Assembly (NCBI GenBank): GCA_034509735.1
Contig: JACGWO010000002.1
Span: 48,667,115 to 48,731,114, forward strand
Source: Sesamum alatum
Taxonomy: Eukaryota; Streptophyta; Magnoliopsida; Lamiales; Pedaliaceae
Length of the DNA: 64,000 nucleotides
Reading direction: 5' to 3'
Both the position numbers and the translations under genes were made by a program. Of the stretch, positions 34,484 through 47,326 are shown in pieces (position 1 is the first letter of the stretch; every line of letters begins with the position of its first letter). The notes beneath the pieces were generated by a model. It saw only the letters and a list, made by a program, of their open reading frames with translations. It had not been told where the DNA came from and did not search any database.

Positions 34484-36011
34484 TTTAAATAAATAATACA
34501 AAAAAAATATTTAACAAAATGGGGTAGAAATACCCTATTTAATTATTTAGGAAAAAGGCACAGAAGTTGGGGTCAGCTTTCGTGCCAAGTCAGAAGCCAG
34601 TATAACAAATACCGGCTTCTGACTGTATGGGGAACCACACGGTTCCCATTGGTTCTTGCACACCCAAATAGGTTTTATTTATTTTTAATTATAAATTAAT
34701 TTTTGATTTATTATTATTAATATTATGTTTAATAAATATAATGTAATATATAGTTAAAATAATTTAAAATTATAGTATTTCTGTAATTTTTTTTATTTAA
34801 TTTCATAATTATTAATATATCAATGGCTTTATTGTGTGATTTTATTGAGGTAATAACATTAATTATTTTTTTTAAATAACAACGCAGTTTTAATAGTACA
34901 ATCATATTTCGGACAATTATTTTAAAAAAAATATTATCGTTACTTCGAGTAAAATCAAGCAATATGATTAGGGTGGATTACAATGATCTCTTCTGAGATT
35001 TGATATAATTATGAATATCCCTTCTTTTAAAAAAAACATTACAAATACCCCGCGAGCTTTATAATTTTTAACCAAGGGCCTGAAATTATCCATTTTGCTC
35101 TTTATTTTTTAACGTAAGAAACCTCTCATTGCATATTTTAATAAAAATTAAAATTAACTTTACCAAAATAGCATGATTTGAAATTTTTTAGAAAAATAGG
35201 CGAAGCCGGTATCTTAAATACCAACTTCAGACAAATTGACATTAACTGCACAACTTTACTTGAATTAATGACACCAACTATTTTTTTAAAAATATTATTG
35301 GAATGTATTTTTTATTTTAAAAAGTTATTTTATTTTTTATTAAAATACGCAATGAGAGGTTTCATACGTTAAAAAATAAAGGACAAAATGGATAATTTCA
35401 GGCCTTTGGTTAAAAATCACAAAGCTCAGGGGGTGTTTGTAATTTTTTTTAAAAAAAGGGAGATATTCATAATTATGTCAAACCTCATGAGAGATCATTG
35501 TAATTCACCCTAATCATATTGTTTGATTTTACTTGAAGTAATGATCATATTTTTTTCAAATAGTTGTCCAAATATGATTGTACCATTAAAATCGCGTAAT
35601 TATTTAAAAAAATAATTGATGTTATTACCTTAATAAAATCACACAATAAAATCATTGATATATTAATAATTATAAAATTAAATAAAAAAATTATAGAAAT
35701 GCTACAAATTAAAATTATTTTAACTATATACTACATTATATTTATTAAAAACAATATTAATAATAATAAATAAAAAATTATTAATAATAATTAAAAAAAA
35801 ACAACCTATTGGGTGTGCAAGAACCTGCACACCCCTTGTATGGGGAACCACAGTCAGAAGACAGGTATATTATATACCGGCTTCTGACTTGGCACGGAAG
35901 CCATTCAAGGTTAAAATTGAGATATCACATCTCGATTTTACCTAAATAATTAAATGGGTAATTCTACCTCATTTCGTTAAAAAAAAATTTTTTTGTATTA
36001 TTTATTTAAAT
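34484..36011. repeat. 1.5-kb foldback with about 690-bp arms
   Basis: The left arm (about 34484-35175) and right arm (about 35315-36011) are reverse complements with moderate divergence. Landmarks pair in mirror order: tttaaataaataatac, aatagggt..., gtgccaagtcagaagcc, tggggaaccac, gtgcaagaacc, caatgatctc, and aacctctcattgc next to the loop. The central 140 bp again contains a short inverted agccggtat...atacc motif. No coding frame. It could be a foldback transposon or two copies of one repeat in opposite orientation. Confidence 0.75.
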
Positions 36012-38600
36012 TCCCGAGGCCATGCCAACTTTCACAACTTGTTAAGTTATAATAGTTATCCATTTGAGCTGGAAATACATCACAGCCCGTCGGGTCCACA
36101 CTGGAACAGACAAATCAGATGGACCCACGTGTTGCCCATCGTTCCAATCTCGATAATAATTCAGTTCTTCCGGCCCAAATATCACCAGATTCTCACTGTC
36201 ACAGTCGCCACTGTTAGAACTGTTTGTTGTGCAATCTTCAAGAAAAAGGGCTTCACTGTTTGCAGCTCCATCAAATCCTTCGTGTTCATAATCTTGTGGT
36301 TTATCAACTCTCCATGCTTAGCAGCTCAAATAATCGTCAGCCCATTTCATTTTCTTCACAAAAATTGCAGTTTTCTGGGCTCAGATCATATGGTTTTGCT
36401 CAAGAAATGTAATGGGATGGTCCTCCCTCCTGTGTGAAGTCAATTCTTCAAGGCAAAAACTCAGAGGTACCCTTTTCTTCCTTATGCCTAAAAACGTTGT
36501 CTTTTTAACTGTTAGGTTCTTGTTGAAATGAGGAAAAAAGGACTGAAGGATGAGGAAATTGTGGACCACTGAATTTCTTGATGTTCTTGGTTGCTGGTAA
36601 AGAGGCAATGGAAAATAGTATTTGAGAGCAATAAGGTGGAGAAAATTCGGAACTTTTTCTGTGGAAAAACGTCTCACATGTTTATGACAGAAGAGACCAC
36701 ATGTATTTGAAGTGAAATTTCAACATTTTCCATTTCTTGGTTATAATCTAGCATGAAAAGAATTTGAAAAGGGAAAAAAAGGGGGATTCTTGAAGAGGGA
36801 TCATGTGGGTGGAGGCAAATGTAGTTCAGTTTCTTGTTGTTGAATAGCCATTCGTGTTATGCCTTTTAGAGGCAATTTTGGTTATGAACTTTTTGCATTG
36901 ATTAAGGACTTAGGAATTCAGACATTCTTTTCTGAGTATAACAGCTAACTCACACTGTGAAGAGCTGTATGGAAAGAAGTTGGGTAAGGCAATTCAAAAG
37001 CTGAGGCATTTAGTAAGGGAAGTAGATGTGAGATTACCTATTCTTGGTTGGGAGTTTGGGAAAGTTCCGAAATTGTGAAACCTCAAGTTTTTCTGTGCAC
37101 ATTGACTACAATGTATTCAGTCTGTATCAACTGATTGATTTATTGAAAACATTAGGTGAAAGTGTTAAAAGAAAACACGGGGTGGTTTGAGCAGAAGAGG
37201 GTGCCGAGTTGCTATATGGTACTGCAGATTTGGTGTCATGATCCATCTATTATGCAGAGAAAGTTGAGGAAGATTAAGGACCCTTGTGCACCAACGGTCG
37301 TGGAGGAAGTTAGGGACCCTAGTGCACTAACAGCGAGGAGGATTAGGCCGTCCCAAATGAAGGAGAGGAACGAGAAGACATCATGCATGAGGTTGTCTTT
37401 CATCTATTATGTTTGTCAATACTCAGCTGTTAATATTTATTAGCAGTCTTCTTCACATCAGTACTGACTTGTTTGTACTTTAGTTTTTTTCTCTAGTGCT
37501 ATACCCACATTTTGATATGCTTCAGGTCTTCCTCGAAGAAGTACTGTTTGGATGTTTCAGCGCTTCATTTGCATGTATAGACTATGTTAAGTAATCCTAT
37601 AGAACATTGATTGTGTGTTTTCACATGGGTTCAGGAAGCAGACAACCTTAGTCATATACAGTCAAAACAAACTCATTTAAGCTGCTGTAGTGGCCTATAG
37701 CAGTAAAATCTTTGTACTCTGTAGCATTAGATGACTCTGTATTTCATTGCAGATTGTTCGGACAAAGAATTTTGATATGCCCCCTTTAACCGTTGTTTCT
37801 GTTTTTCTGCTTTGACTAACTACTGGTCTTGAAGTCGCTATATTTAGTCGATTATGTTCTGTTTCAGCTGAAGTTAACATTGTGCACAGAAGGAAAGCTG
37901 TACGCTGCAGGCGTATTATTCCCAAAGGAAATGGCAAAACAGAGAGAGGAAAGTTCAGTTCTTGATTTAGCTAAAAATTAACTAAATTTTGTGATGATGG
38001 TAGTTCTTCGTAGCTGTGGTTCAAAGAGATCATGAAACGGTAAATTGTTGACAGAAAATGCAATAACCAAAGAGATCATGAAACGCTAAATTGTTGACAG
38101 AAAATGCAATAACTTTGTAGATAGTGTCGTATAAAGTGTAAGAAAATGCTTGTATGAGCATGAATCTGATATAGAATTAGAGCTTGTGTCTTGTACAGGA
38201 GACTCGGAATCTGTAGGAGGCGGCCTCTGTCTTGAGAAGTATACAAGAATGTAGCCATCGAACATTAGGAATATTATTAAAAGCAGGATATCACAGAATT
38301 ACAAAATTCAATGTATAAACAATTGCCATTGTCCTCAGAGCACTGCATGCTAATTTCAGAACGATCCCGATGTTGTCCTAACACAAACCACCACGCAGAA
38401 CATGTAATAGGTCTTCTGTACAGTTTGTTTCTGCACAAGAGATGACTTCATTTGCTGCGATGTGTCTCATCTATTTTGTCAGGAGCAGCAATCTGATCTC
38501 TTTTTCTTGAACATCAGCAACCTCGGACAACCAGAGCATTGGTGCATTTGAACTGGAGATTAGACGTCTCAAACCGCATATTGACAATTAAATGAAGTAA
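36012..38600. other. Region without a recognised gene
   Basis: Composition is less AT-rich than the neighbouring repeats, as in transcribed sequence, yet I find no domain. An open frame at 37156-37443 (95 aa) contains a short internal duplication (KIKDPCAPTVVEE / EVRDPSALTA) and resembles nothing I know; it may be a lone exon or non-coding RNA. I do not annotate a gene here. Confidence 0.3.
38022..38113. repeat. Two-copy 46-bp tandem repeat
   Basis: Contiguous copies (38022-38067 and 38068-38113) of a unit beginning caaagagatcatgaaacg and ending aaaatgcaataac, nearly identical, so a recent duplication. Confidence 0.85.
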
Positions 38601-38648
38601 CTTGAAGTCCTAAGTCAATTAGCAAATAAATCGCAAGTCTCGTCTTTC

Positions 38649-40333
38649 TCATTTATCTTCACTTCCTTTTAGGTCGTGGATCGTGCTCACGGGTCCCTTC
38701 GTTCTACTTTTGGTTGAAAATCTTGCTGCAGATACACTCAGTAGCTTGTTGATGGACATCCCTTCGCCTAAAATCTTTCTTTTTTCTTCATACCTATGTT
38801 TGATACGACCATCAAGCTTGTAACCAAGAAATGCAGGAAAAGACAACAGCTCTCCAACTTCACGACCCATTTCCTCAATCAAGTAATCCAGCTTCTCCTC
38901 CAACGACTCGTGATTGTACTGCAATACTTGCGGATGTTTCTTGCTCATATCTAAGATGTCCTCGCATGTCAAACCGTAGTTCAAGAACACTCCAATAACC
39001 TCTTGTAGATTCTTACAGCTGCACCTGGTAACAGCTCCCATTGCCAGAGCCAGTTCCTTCGTTCTGTTCTCATACCCAATCTTCACCAAGAAAACCAATT
39101 TATTTGCCAGATTCTCCTCAAATGATAGGCTCAGAAACAAGGGTGCTTTGATCAAAAACCTATATATGTCATGCGAAGTCAATCCACATTGCTTAAGAAA
39201 ATCGATTCTTGGATGCAATTTCCTCTTTCTGCTGGCACTGAACAAACTTGGGTAAACAAGAACAATCCTAAAAATCTCCTCATAGCTCAATCCAACATAT
39301 GAATTCAAGAATTCAACATGGTCTTTTAAATGATCTACGCTATACGCCAAGACAAAGGGGAATTTACGCAAAACTGTGGCCGTGGCAAGCTCATCCCCCC
39401 CACCCAACTCCACGAGAAAACCAATTCTTGGGATTAAGTGAGTCTCTAAATCATAATTCAGAATGGCTGGACGACGAAGGATCAAGTCTGCCCCACCAAA
39501 ACGGTTCACGAAAGCTAGCATTCTCTCCAGTTCTTCCACAGATTTAAGACACAAGGCCTTGGTCAAATTAACAGTGTTAAGCACATGAAGAAGCTTGTCC
39601 TTGGGAATTCCAAACTGAAGTAATAACCTTACTTTACTCTCAAATCCCACCAGAAATTCAGGTTTTGTCCCATTCAACAGCCGCTCAATCTGGGAGGGAA
39701 CAATCTTCCCTTGCAACTCTAGATTACAGTCATTAACAATAAAGTACAATAGTGCATCAATTTCTTGAGCTGTTAATACATCTGGTCGTTTAACAATTAA
39801 TCTCGAAAGAGCAAGACCATTCACTCCAGCAGACTGCAGGAACTGAATTCTAGCACGAATAGATTCAAAAGGCGTATATCTCAGAGCTGCATTTGTTCTC
39901 AAAATTGCTTCAGTGTCCTTCTCATTGAACCCCATTTCTTGAAGCAACGAGAACAACATTATACCTAAAACACAAAAAGGCATCACACCTCAAACCTAAT
40001 CGAAACCAGAAACAAGAAGGACAATTTTTACTTCATTCCTAGATTGAATAAGATACATAATTTACGACGGCTAGAAGCTAAAAGAATCACAACTTTTATT
40101 CGCGGCTTAAATCACATACCCGAGTCCGCAAACATGCTTGTGGAGTGATTCCCATCGATAGCGAGAGCGCCGCAGCGGCAGCTGAGGAGTAGGCGATTGT
40201 TCAGAGACTTTTGGCGGAGGGAAAAACCAGAAAACTTAGTAAATGGGAAATGGGTGAAAGTGGAAGCAGTGAAGTAAAGAGACGGCGATTGGAGTCGAGG
40301 ATCGGCGGGCAGAGCAAAGGGATTCGCAGCCAT
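38649..40333 (-). CDS. mTERF-family protein, mTERF8/pTAC15-like
   Basis: Organellar nucleic-acid-binding protein of the mitochondrial transcription termination factor family. CDS exons (minus): 40333-40120 and 39964-38649, GT-AG junction, 509 aa. Exon 1 is Ser/Thr/Arg-rich with few acids, as in a chloroplast transit peptide. Exon 2 contains a series of degenerate ~30-residue mTERF helical repeats, e.g. LIVKRPDVL, LILRRPAILNYDL, VLRKFPFVLAYS, IVLVYPSLFS and KHPQVLQYN. The latter half (TKELALAMGAVTR, FPAFLGYKLDGRIKHRYE) recalls Arabidopsis mTERF8/pTAC15, a plastid nucleoid component; this assignment is from memory. The neighbouring START and COMT genes agree with the Arabidopsis gene order around that locus. 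Confidence 0.9.
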
Positions 40334-41987
40334 TGATGAGGAGAGTTAAGAGTGATGGATAAGCTCAGGTACAGCCCTGTCCACTGTCCAGTGTCATGTG
40401 GCTTCGTGCGGGTTCTTTTGTACAAACGTTCAACTTTAGAAAAGTTTAGTGCAAATGTCGATGATTTTAATTCTTAGTATTGTCATTATTATTTTGAAAA
40501 AGGGGCTTCCATAACCAAATACTCCTTTTTTTTTTCTTTTTGGCAAAATTATATTTTTTATCCTATAACTATATGTAGTTAGTACTTTTGATCGTTTAAT
40601 TTACTTTATTTATATATTTAGTCCTATTTTTCACAAATTTATTTCTGAACATCTCACATTTGGTCCATTCTTGACAAATTTAGTCCTATATTGATAATTT
40701 TGATCCCTTTCACACTGGGATAGATCATATTTTTCATCATATAACTAGAGGTCTTTTGAACTAAAATTATTAATACATCACTTAATTTGCGCAAAAAAGG
40801 ACCAAATATGAGATGTTCGAGAATCAAATCAACCAAAAAAAAAAATACTATACATGTAGATATAATAAGTTACTGGACCAAAAAATTAATGACTTAGCAA
40901 TAGAACCAAAAATATAATTTTGCCTAAAACTTATAATTATAGGACCAAAAATGTGGTTTTACCTTTCCTTTCCTTTTTTTTTTTTTTTTCTCTTTCCCCG
41001 GGTTATCGTTGTCTGTGCCTAGACAGGAAGTATATTACTCCAAAATAAAATATAATATGAAATAGTATACAAAACGTAAATAAAGAGTACTACTTTCCCA
41101 TAATTAATATTTTTTTATTACAGTCACACAAGGTGAAATAGATGCAATGATGCATTGTAGATCAAAATATTGAAAATTTTCCTTCTAATCATCAACACAT
41201 AGAAGGCATTTCCTTGGACGGCCGATACTAAATATGTAAGGTGTTAGGGTAGGACTAAAGATGTAAGTAGAGATTATATACTACACTTATAGGTACATAA
41301 TGCATAGAGCAAGGACAGTTTTCACAGCAATCTAGTCCCACCAACACAGGACTGCAGCAATTAAGTAAAATGCCAAAACTCTGCAAGGAAAAATTCCATG
41401 AAACCGTGGCTCGATTTCGGACATAAGTAATTAATCATTTCAGGCTCAATGAAACAGATAGCAGTCGGCGTATGAACCGTGATGTCTACCACCAAGAATT
41501 GCATCGTTACACTTTGTCTTAATATGCACAAAAGCAACGGTCGTCAGATTTTAATTTGCCAAAAAACACCCCGACGACCACTGCAAAGGAGGCATGGAGG
41601 CTAAAATATAGCAATTTGGACAAAGCAGAAAAAATAGCGTAATCAGCTATGCGTTACAGGTGTCATCACCCAAAAGCGTCAATAATGAGCTTCGCAAGAC
41701 AACATCACCTCGACATAAGAAGATATATAGCTGTCTGCACTGTGCTGTTTAGATGACTTCTTGTTCCACGAAACCTCCAAATGGGATCCTCCTCAAGTTT
41801 TCTTTTGTTTTGACTTCAGATCATTATTCCTACCAGTATGAATGCTCTTAATAAGAATAACCGATGAGCTTCCATTTTCTGACTTCCTGGAGACCCAAGA
41901 AACGCAACCGTTATGGCAAAATATATGTGCAAACATCAAACAAAGTTGTGCTTCAGACAGAAAAGGATAACGAGAAGTGCATATCTC
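40334..41987. other. Intergenic: promoter flank, inverted repeat, 3' flank
   Basis: The first 200 bp is probably the promoter of the mTERF gene. An inverted repeat occupies 40541-40963. From about 41640 to 41987 the sequence is less AT-rich and probably belongs to the 3'UTR of the minus-strand gene ending at 41988. Confidence 0.4.
40541..40963. repeat. Imperfect inverted-repeat element
   Basis: ggcaaaattatattttttat at the left matches the reverse complement of a segment near 40905-40930, and 'ggaccaaaaatgtggttt' words recur in inverted and direct orientation. The flanks show no clear duplication. Probably a decayed MITE. Confidence 0.4.
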
Positions 41988-44047
41988 TTACAAGTCTTCT
42001 TGCTTCTTTTCAAGAGTCCCGCTAACTTTGTTTGGAGCCTTGTCAAGAACTACTGATTTATTGACCTGATGATATTCCTGTGGAAAATAATATAAGCCAG
42101 GGATAACAATCGAATCATAAAATTATAGTCAACAGAAGCATGCCCCAGTATGAGCATTCGATATTATTCTCATTCACACCATAATCCACTAATCTGAATA
42201 GAACCATATCTGAATGGGATATCTGTCGAAGGATCAGAAACGCAAAACCTAAATAGTGAATTCTCATAAAGTACTGTAATTGAGAACCTAAAAAACTTAC
42301 AAACACACAATAACAAAAATAGTGCAAAAAGTTAAAATTGAGATTGACAAGCCCACCACAAAAATTTCCATCATGCAATGCACAACTGACTCTTTAATTT
42401 AAATGACAAGCATGACAAGAAAGGATTACATCAGTACATCCCACTATTAATAGAGTCGGCCTACATCAGACTAGCGACATAATTGACCAAAGAGGCACTA
42501 TCGTCTGTACTTGCTACATTGCACAGCAAGTTCTGCTTTCAAGTTTCAAGGTGATTCACATTATTAGCAGCTAACCTTGCTCGAATGGTAATGGCAAAAT
42601 TGAAAGATCACCATTCAACATTGCAAGATAGATGAGCATCTGTTAAAAGCTATAGGTAACTATGATATCCAAGATATTTCAAAAAGCCTGCCACTTAGTC
42701 TTCAAAATGTTCTGGCTTCATGAATGTAGAAAACCAAATTTTGCAATAAAGGAGACATAATGATCAAACTAGATCAGAACGAATCAGCAAACTAGAAGGA
42801 CAAACCGATTGAAGACCCTATAGAAATGCATGTTACTGAAGCTTGTACAATGTATAAAACATATAAAAAGAAAAACTATGTGCAGCGATCACAAGCTTAT
42901 TTCATTTGTATGACATAGAACTAATCAACAAGCAAGCACACAACCTGTACTGACCCAAAACGTAAAGGCACGTGAGAGAGATAAATCCCGTCACCATAAG
43001 TTATACTCCTATTTCAGTAAGAGATTATATATTACCAGTATAAAAATCGTTGAGCCTCATTATCACAAGATATCCCTTCTTCTAACAAGCTATCGTACCA
43101 CATAATGCCAAATATCTGTTTATACACCAGAAAATACAAATTGCCGTGTGGACACACATCAATAACATAGCTCATTACACATAATTAACATCAGTTGCTT
43201 ACCATTACTTCCACTAAGAGCAACCAAACAACCAAAGCATTGTAAACATGCGTGAAGCGATGCATTATCGGGCAAACACAACTCAATGTAAACATAACAG
43301 CACACTGTAATCAACGTTTATTACCAAAGGTCCGAAACTTAATTCATTCCGCGGCAACTCATAATCCTCTCTGCTCCCTTCCTTCTTATCAACCTTCAAC
43401 TTCTTTCCCCCATGTTGATCCTCCTCCACTTTTCTCTTCTTTTTACTCCTCATAATCTCACTCTTCCCTTTCTTATCCCTCACTTTCCACACATTTTTCT
43501 TCCTGTACAGCAGCTTCTCGAACTTCCACGACTCATAGCTCGTGTCAATAACCATTACCTCTGTCCGTGAAAACCCAGCCAAATTCCCATCCCTCTCAAG
43601 CCCCTCGCCGTCATTTTCCCATTTATCCAGCTCTTTCACTCCCTCCACTCCACTATTGCTATCGCCACTCCTCAAGAGCGTCTGCTTCTCCGCAGCTGCA
43701 TTGTTGATCTCACAAATCCCATTATTTGAAAATACACAAATTCTGGGCTTTATCTGTTTGCGAGCAGACTTTTTGATTTTTGTGGAATTACCGGATTTAT
43801 CTCCAAAATTGAATAGCTCGTTGAGAACATCGCTCATTATATTGAAGAACTGTTTATCCTCATTTCGAGTCGAACAGCAAATTGGGTCGGAATTTGGTAC
43901 GGACTCCGGCCTCTCAGCAATCGGAGAACTAGGGTTTTGGAGGAACTTCTCGAGATCGGTGACGCCGTTCTCGGGGAAGCCCTTGGCGGTTCGCAGCCGG
44001 TCCAGCCAGCTCGAGCGGGACTTTCTGGTTGACACTGAGCAGAGCAT
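41988..44047 (-). CDS. Uncharacterised basic, probably nuclear protein
   Basis: I do not recognise the family. CDS exons (minus): 44047-43325 and 42077-41988, with a 1.25-kb GT-AG intron in phase 0; 270 aa. The N-terminus (MLCSVSTRKSRSSWLDRLRT) has an unusual Trp-containing basic start followed by a GFPENG...LEKFL segment. The central part is hydrophilic, with FNIMSDVLNELFNFG as the only clear amphipathic helix. Residues about 206-232 are very basic and include SKKKRKVEED, close to the classical monopartite nuclear localisation signal, plus a second basic cluster, so nuclear import is likely. Exon 2 adds 29 mostly charged residues. The intact frame across the junction and the precise splice sites support a real gene. 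No enzyme motif is visible. Confidence 0.75.
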
Positions 44048-44217
44048 TGCAGCAATGCTTACATACAGACCTTTTTTGTGTATAAATTACAGAGAGAATC
44101 CGATAATGGCGTTTCAATAGAATTGTCAAAACTTTTAGCCAAATGCATGAAACCAACAAATTAGTAAAGTAGTATGATTATTTGACTTATACGACGGAGT
44201 GTATTGTCTGTTGTAGA

Positions 44218-44762
44218 CACAGTCGTATAATTATTTTTCATAAAATTTGATGTAATTATATATTAATTTTTTATAATTTAAAAAATTATATTTATTATTT
44301 TGGAGATTTATTTTTATTTAATAAATAAATTCATTTGATAGTTTATATTTATCGAATTTATTAATATTAGCAAAAAAAATTGAATTAAAGTCGATATTTA
44401 CAATCAATTAATTTATTATTGATTTATTATAGGTCAAACAAATCTTTTTAAAACCAAACTACTCTTATATATCTCCACACGTTAATGCATATGAGGAGGT
44501 ATATCACTGTTATAAGAGTAGTTTGGCCATACAAGATTTGTTTGGCATGCAATAAGTCATTAATAAGTCAATCGGAGTTAAAAATCGATTTTCATTAAAT
44601 TTTTTTGTTAATGAATAAATTCGATGAATTTTTACTAACAAATGAATCTATTGGTTAGGCAGAAGCAAATTTCAGATATACTAAATGTAATTTTTCAAAC
44701 TACATAGATCTATGTGTAATTACATCAAACATCAGCGGAGAGTGGTGTAATTATCGCTTTAT
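44218..44762. repeat. Foldback element, about 545 bp
   Basis: The centre is a clear inverted repeat: caaacaaatctt...ccaaactactcttata (44433-44470) pairs with tataagagtagtttgg...aagatttgtttgg (44512-44553). Pairing continues outward through tcgaatttatt words, and the outer right end reads GATAATTACACCACTC on the minus strand, like the other MITE ends in this window. The left end is more decayed. Confidence 0.55.
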
Positions 44763-46218
44763 GTTTTATACAATTCAATATACACAAGTTATTTGTATTA
44801 AAAATAAATAAAAATAAAATATATGATGTTATCCCTACACACGTGACTTGTATAGATTAAATAGGGCAGAAGGTGACTAGAATTTGCAACCAAAAAAAAA
44901 AAAAACAATCCAACCAATCTACTCTTTGCATTCTCAAGTCCAACCTTATCTCCATGTTGGTATAATTTAGGTTTATGAATATTTTATTTTTGTGATATTC
45001 TTATTTCCCTAGATAAGACATTAACCATTCTCAATTCTTATTTCATGGAGTAATCATTTTCTGCCCCCAAAGAGATATTAGTTATTCCTAAAATATTGGG
45101 AATGGTTTTTTTTCTTTGACAAATTTATCTTTTTAAATAGAATAAATTCACAAACTTTTGACCTTTTTTTTTTTCTTTTTGGATTGAGTATTTTCTTGTC
45201 AAATCAATATATTCTTGTTTTTACACAAAAATACTACCTATGTGTTTATTGAATCAACAAATTATATTTTTAAGTAAATAAATATACTTTTCTTGTAATA
45301 AAATATAGAATTTTTATAAATTACTTATAACTTTCTATAAGTAATTTTTGAAAATACTACTATAACACAATTAAATTTACACATATTCAATAAAATATGA
45401 ATAAGTATTTTTTTCCAAAAAAAGAAAACAAATCACTAAATTTGTTACAAAAGTAATTTCACTCCATTACTAATCATTCATTTCTAATTATCAATCATGC
45501 GTATAAAATTAATTAAGGATTGATAATTCCATTACTTTCTAAATTTTTATGTATATCAATCATACGAATAATTTTCTATCCTTATTCCATTTCTAAGTTC
45601 ATTTTATTCACATTTAATCTCATTTCTAGATACCAATTTCTGAAAAGTAGTATAAAAAACACCCATATAATATTAAAATATTCAAAATATCTCCTAATTT
45701 TAGGTATGGAATAAAATAGCCTTACATGTTCTTCTTTTAAAAATCTGATAGCCTCATCCTTAATGTGTAGAGAAAAATAAATTTATTTAATATGTATAGA
45801 AAACAATATATGTATATTTGATTGTAATAATGTGTTTTGTGATAGAAAATATAATAAAGCAAAATATATATTTTTATAATATAATCAAGAAGTAAATATA
45901 TGAAACATGAACTGGGAAAATGATATTTTAATTATTGAGCATCTTAAGGGCAAAACTATAGAATTAAAATGTTTTTTGTTCTCAGTTTCATTGGACCAAT
46001 CGCCATCCTTTAGTTTTTGAGCAACAACTGAAATAAATGATCCAAATTAATCCCTCAACTTCTCAGTTGACATTGACATTTGAACCAACACGAAAAATAA
46101 ATAAATAAAAAATAATAATTAAATTCAAATTTCTAAAATATATTTTAAATTCAATATTTAATTATTTTATTTTTAAGTATATTCACTTAACTTTCAATTC
46201 AACGAATCAATATTATTA

Positions 46219-47326
46219 GGTTAAAATGCATAAAATCCTCATGTGTTTTGAAAAGTCAGTTAAAAAGTCTCTTGTATTTTGAAAATAGGCGAAATCCATG
46301 TTGTGTTTTATAAAAGTTAACAAAAAACACATTAACGGAATGTGTGCTACACGCGCGTGTTGTGCGTATTGGAGTGTAATTTAGCTGTTTTTTTTGGTTT
46401 TTTTGTGCGATTATCATCGAAATACCCTTATGGTTTTATGTTTTTGACTAAGGACATTTGATCTTGTTTGGGTGGGTTTTTTTTTTACATTTTTATTTAT
46501 CTAAAAAATTAAACAATTATTTAATAATATATTTACTTCAAAATACGAATATAAAGATTAATAATTAATTATATATTATTAATAAAATTTAATTATTATT
46601 TAATTAGAAATTTAAATAAATTATCTTTATTTACTTTAAATAATATTAATATTTAAATCATTGTTATAAAAAACGGAATATAATACTTTTATTAATTATT
46701 TTTTTAAGCTAACTAATTAAATTTAATTAATTTAGATTTTTAGTTATTCTTTAACTGAAAATTAGAAAACTAGAAAAAAAATAGGGTGACGGATTGCCGC
46801 CGTTGCCCAAGTTGAGGGCGATCGTCCTCGCCACGGCGACGGCGATCGCCCAGAATAGCGTGCGGGGGGAGGGGGAAGGAGGGGACGGCCGCTGTCGCCC
46901 CCTTCTGTGGAGGGCCACGGGTACAGGTGGGGGTGGGGGTGGCGAGCGGGTGGGGGGTGGTAGTTGATGTTTATTAAATTTATTTTTAAAATAATAATTT
47001 TTATATAATATATATTTAAAATTAGTTAATCAAAATCCTTGTTTTTTTTTATAAATCTAAGATCCAACGGTTAAGATTGGTAGATTAGATCTAACGACTA
47101 TGGTATAATCAATAAAAATCCAACAATATTAAAATAAAGAATAATATATAACAAGTAAGGGCATAATGGTTAATTTGTCAAAAGTTAACGCCGTTAGTGA
47201 TTTTTAACGAAAATGGGTGATTGAGTTGACTTTTACAAAATATGGGGGGAATTTTCGCATATTTATAAAACAGAGGGGGGATTAGCCGATTTTTTAAAAT
47301 ACAGTGGGCTTTTATGCATTTTGGCT
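46219..47326. mobile_element. Mutator-like TIR element with GC-rich core
   Basis: 1,108 bp. The left end GGTTAAAATGCATAAAATCC and the reverse-complemented right end AGCCAAAATGCATAAAAGCC match, and inverted similarity runs for about 150 bp. Flanks ATATTATTA (46210-46218) and GTATTACTA (47327-47335) agree at 7 of 9 bases. Inside, 46785-46965 is strikingly GC-rich in an otherwise AT-rich element. No protein could be read from it with confidence. Confidence 0.6.

Noticed and set aside
36039..36437. 132-aa open frame on the plus strand
   Set aside because: No domain, no splice partner identified and a composition unlike neighbouring genes; a second overlapping frame is equally open.
37156..37443. 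95-aa open frame with a small internal duplication
   Set aside because: Could be an exon but I found no in-frame neighbours or family resemblance, so no gene is called.
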